The notes beneath the pieces are model-generated. The model was given only the letters and a program-made list of their open reading frames with translations. It ran no database searches and was not told the DNA's origin. The position numbers and the translations under genes are program-made. A DNA stretch of 52,233 bases from Microcoleus sp. LEGE 07076. Its GTDB lineage: Bacteria; Cyanobacteriota; Cyanobacteriia; Cyanobacteriales; Microcoleaceae. Below are positions 52,181-52,233 of the stretch, in pieces. Positions within the stretch are counted from its first letter, which is position 1. Each line of letters begins with the position of its first letter. The stretch covers positions 1 to 52,233 of the forward strand of contig NZ_JADEWV010000015.1 of assembly GCF_015207455.1 (NCBI RefSeq), in the 5' to 3' direction.

Positions 52181-52233
52181 AAATCTAGGGGATTTGGGGG
52201 AGTTGGAGGACTTGGTTTTGGGTAGTGTTGCGT

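Overview
The window looks like chromosomal DNA of a filamentous cyanobacterium, most like the Oscillatoriales (Microcoleus/Oscillatoria type). The evidence is the very frequent GCGATCGC (HIP1) octamer, a phycobilisome linker, an NblB-like phycobilisome-degradation protein, the cyanobacterial alkane pair (aldehyde-deformylating oxygenase and acyl-ACP reductase), a cyanobacterial class II aldolase, dispersed heptanucleotide repeats and xisH/xisI. The genus is an inference. No rRNA and no CRISPR array were seen; there is one tRNA (Lys, UUU).

Layout. 1-1.2 kb: a GT2 glycosyltransferase cut by the window edge. 1.2-2.7 kb: a short inverted-repeat element and an IS630 remnant abutting a phycobilisome linker gene that has lost its 3' part. 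3.4-11.6 kb: housekeeping genes (metallo-beta-lactamase-fold hydrolase, small cyanobacterial protein, CapA-like protein, sugar mutarotase, tRNA-Lys, fructose-bisphosphate aldolase), with a decayed TnpB relic at 5.7-7.05 kb. 11.8-13.9 kb: a restriction-type nuclease-fold protein and a STAND NTPase, converging on a shared repeat.

14.1-21.0 kb is the most unusual part. Six tightly packed plus-strand genes encode a TrpS-like protein with a 150-residue N-terminal extension, a TrpA-like and a TrpB-like protein, an MFS transporter, an M14 zinc carboxypeptidase-like protein and a TrpG-like glutaminase. Catalytic residues are retained, but by-eye alignment shows changes at the TrpA-TrpB communication salt bridges. 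This is not a complete trp operon (no trpE, D, C or F). It reads as a dedicated tryptophan/indole-related accessory pathway with an exporter and a peptidase. Its product is unknown to me.

21.0-29.1 kb is an accessory/defence-like island on the minus strand: papain-fold toxin with a candidate immunity gene, VapBC-like pair, a RelBE-like pair present twice as a 488-bp direct repeat (one toxin truncated) around xisH-xisI, a HEPN RNase-like plus DUF262 operon, and two tandem Uma2 genes. 29.2-31.4 kb holds a transketolase-superfamily enzyme. 31.5-34.0 kb has an IS relic with clear terminal inverted repeats and two long palindromes of one family.

35.4-42.7 kb is a core lipid and cofactor region: ado, aar, a TerB-like gene, accA, a short-chain dehydrogenase, folE and a phosphohexomutase. 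ADO and AAR make alkanes from acyl-ACP, and AccA feeds the same fatty-acid pool. 42.7-44.4 kb holds a second IS630 relic, itself interrupted by a 139-bp MITE with a 10-bp target duplication. 44.6-52.2 kb holds DacB, a 2Fe-2S protein, a CBS protein, NblB, a CAP-RTX secreted protein, MurQ and a DUF3110 protein, separated by several short repeat families.

All family assignments are from reading the sequences by eye; no database search was run.
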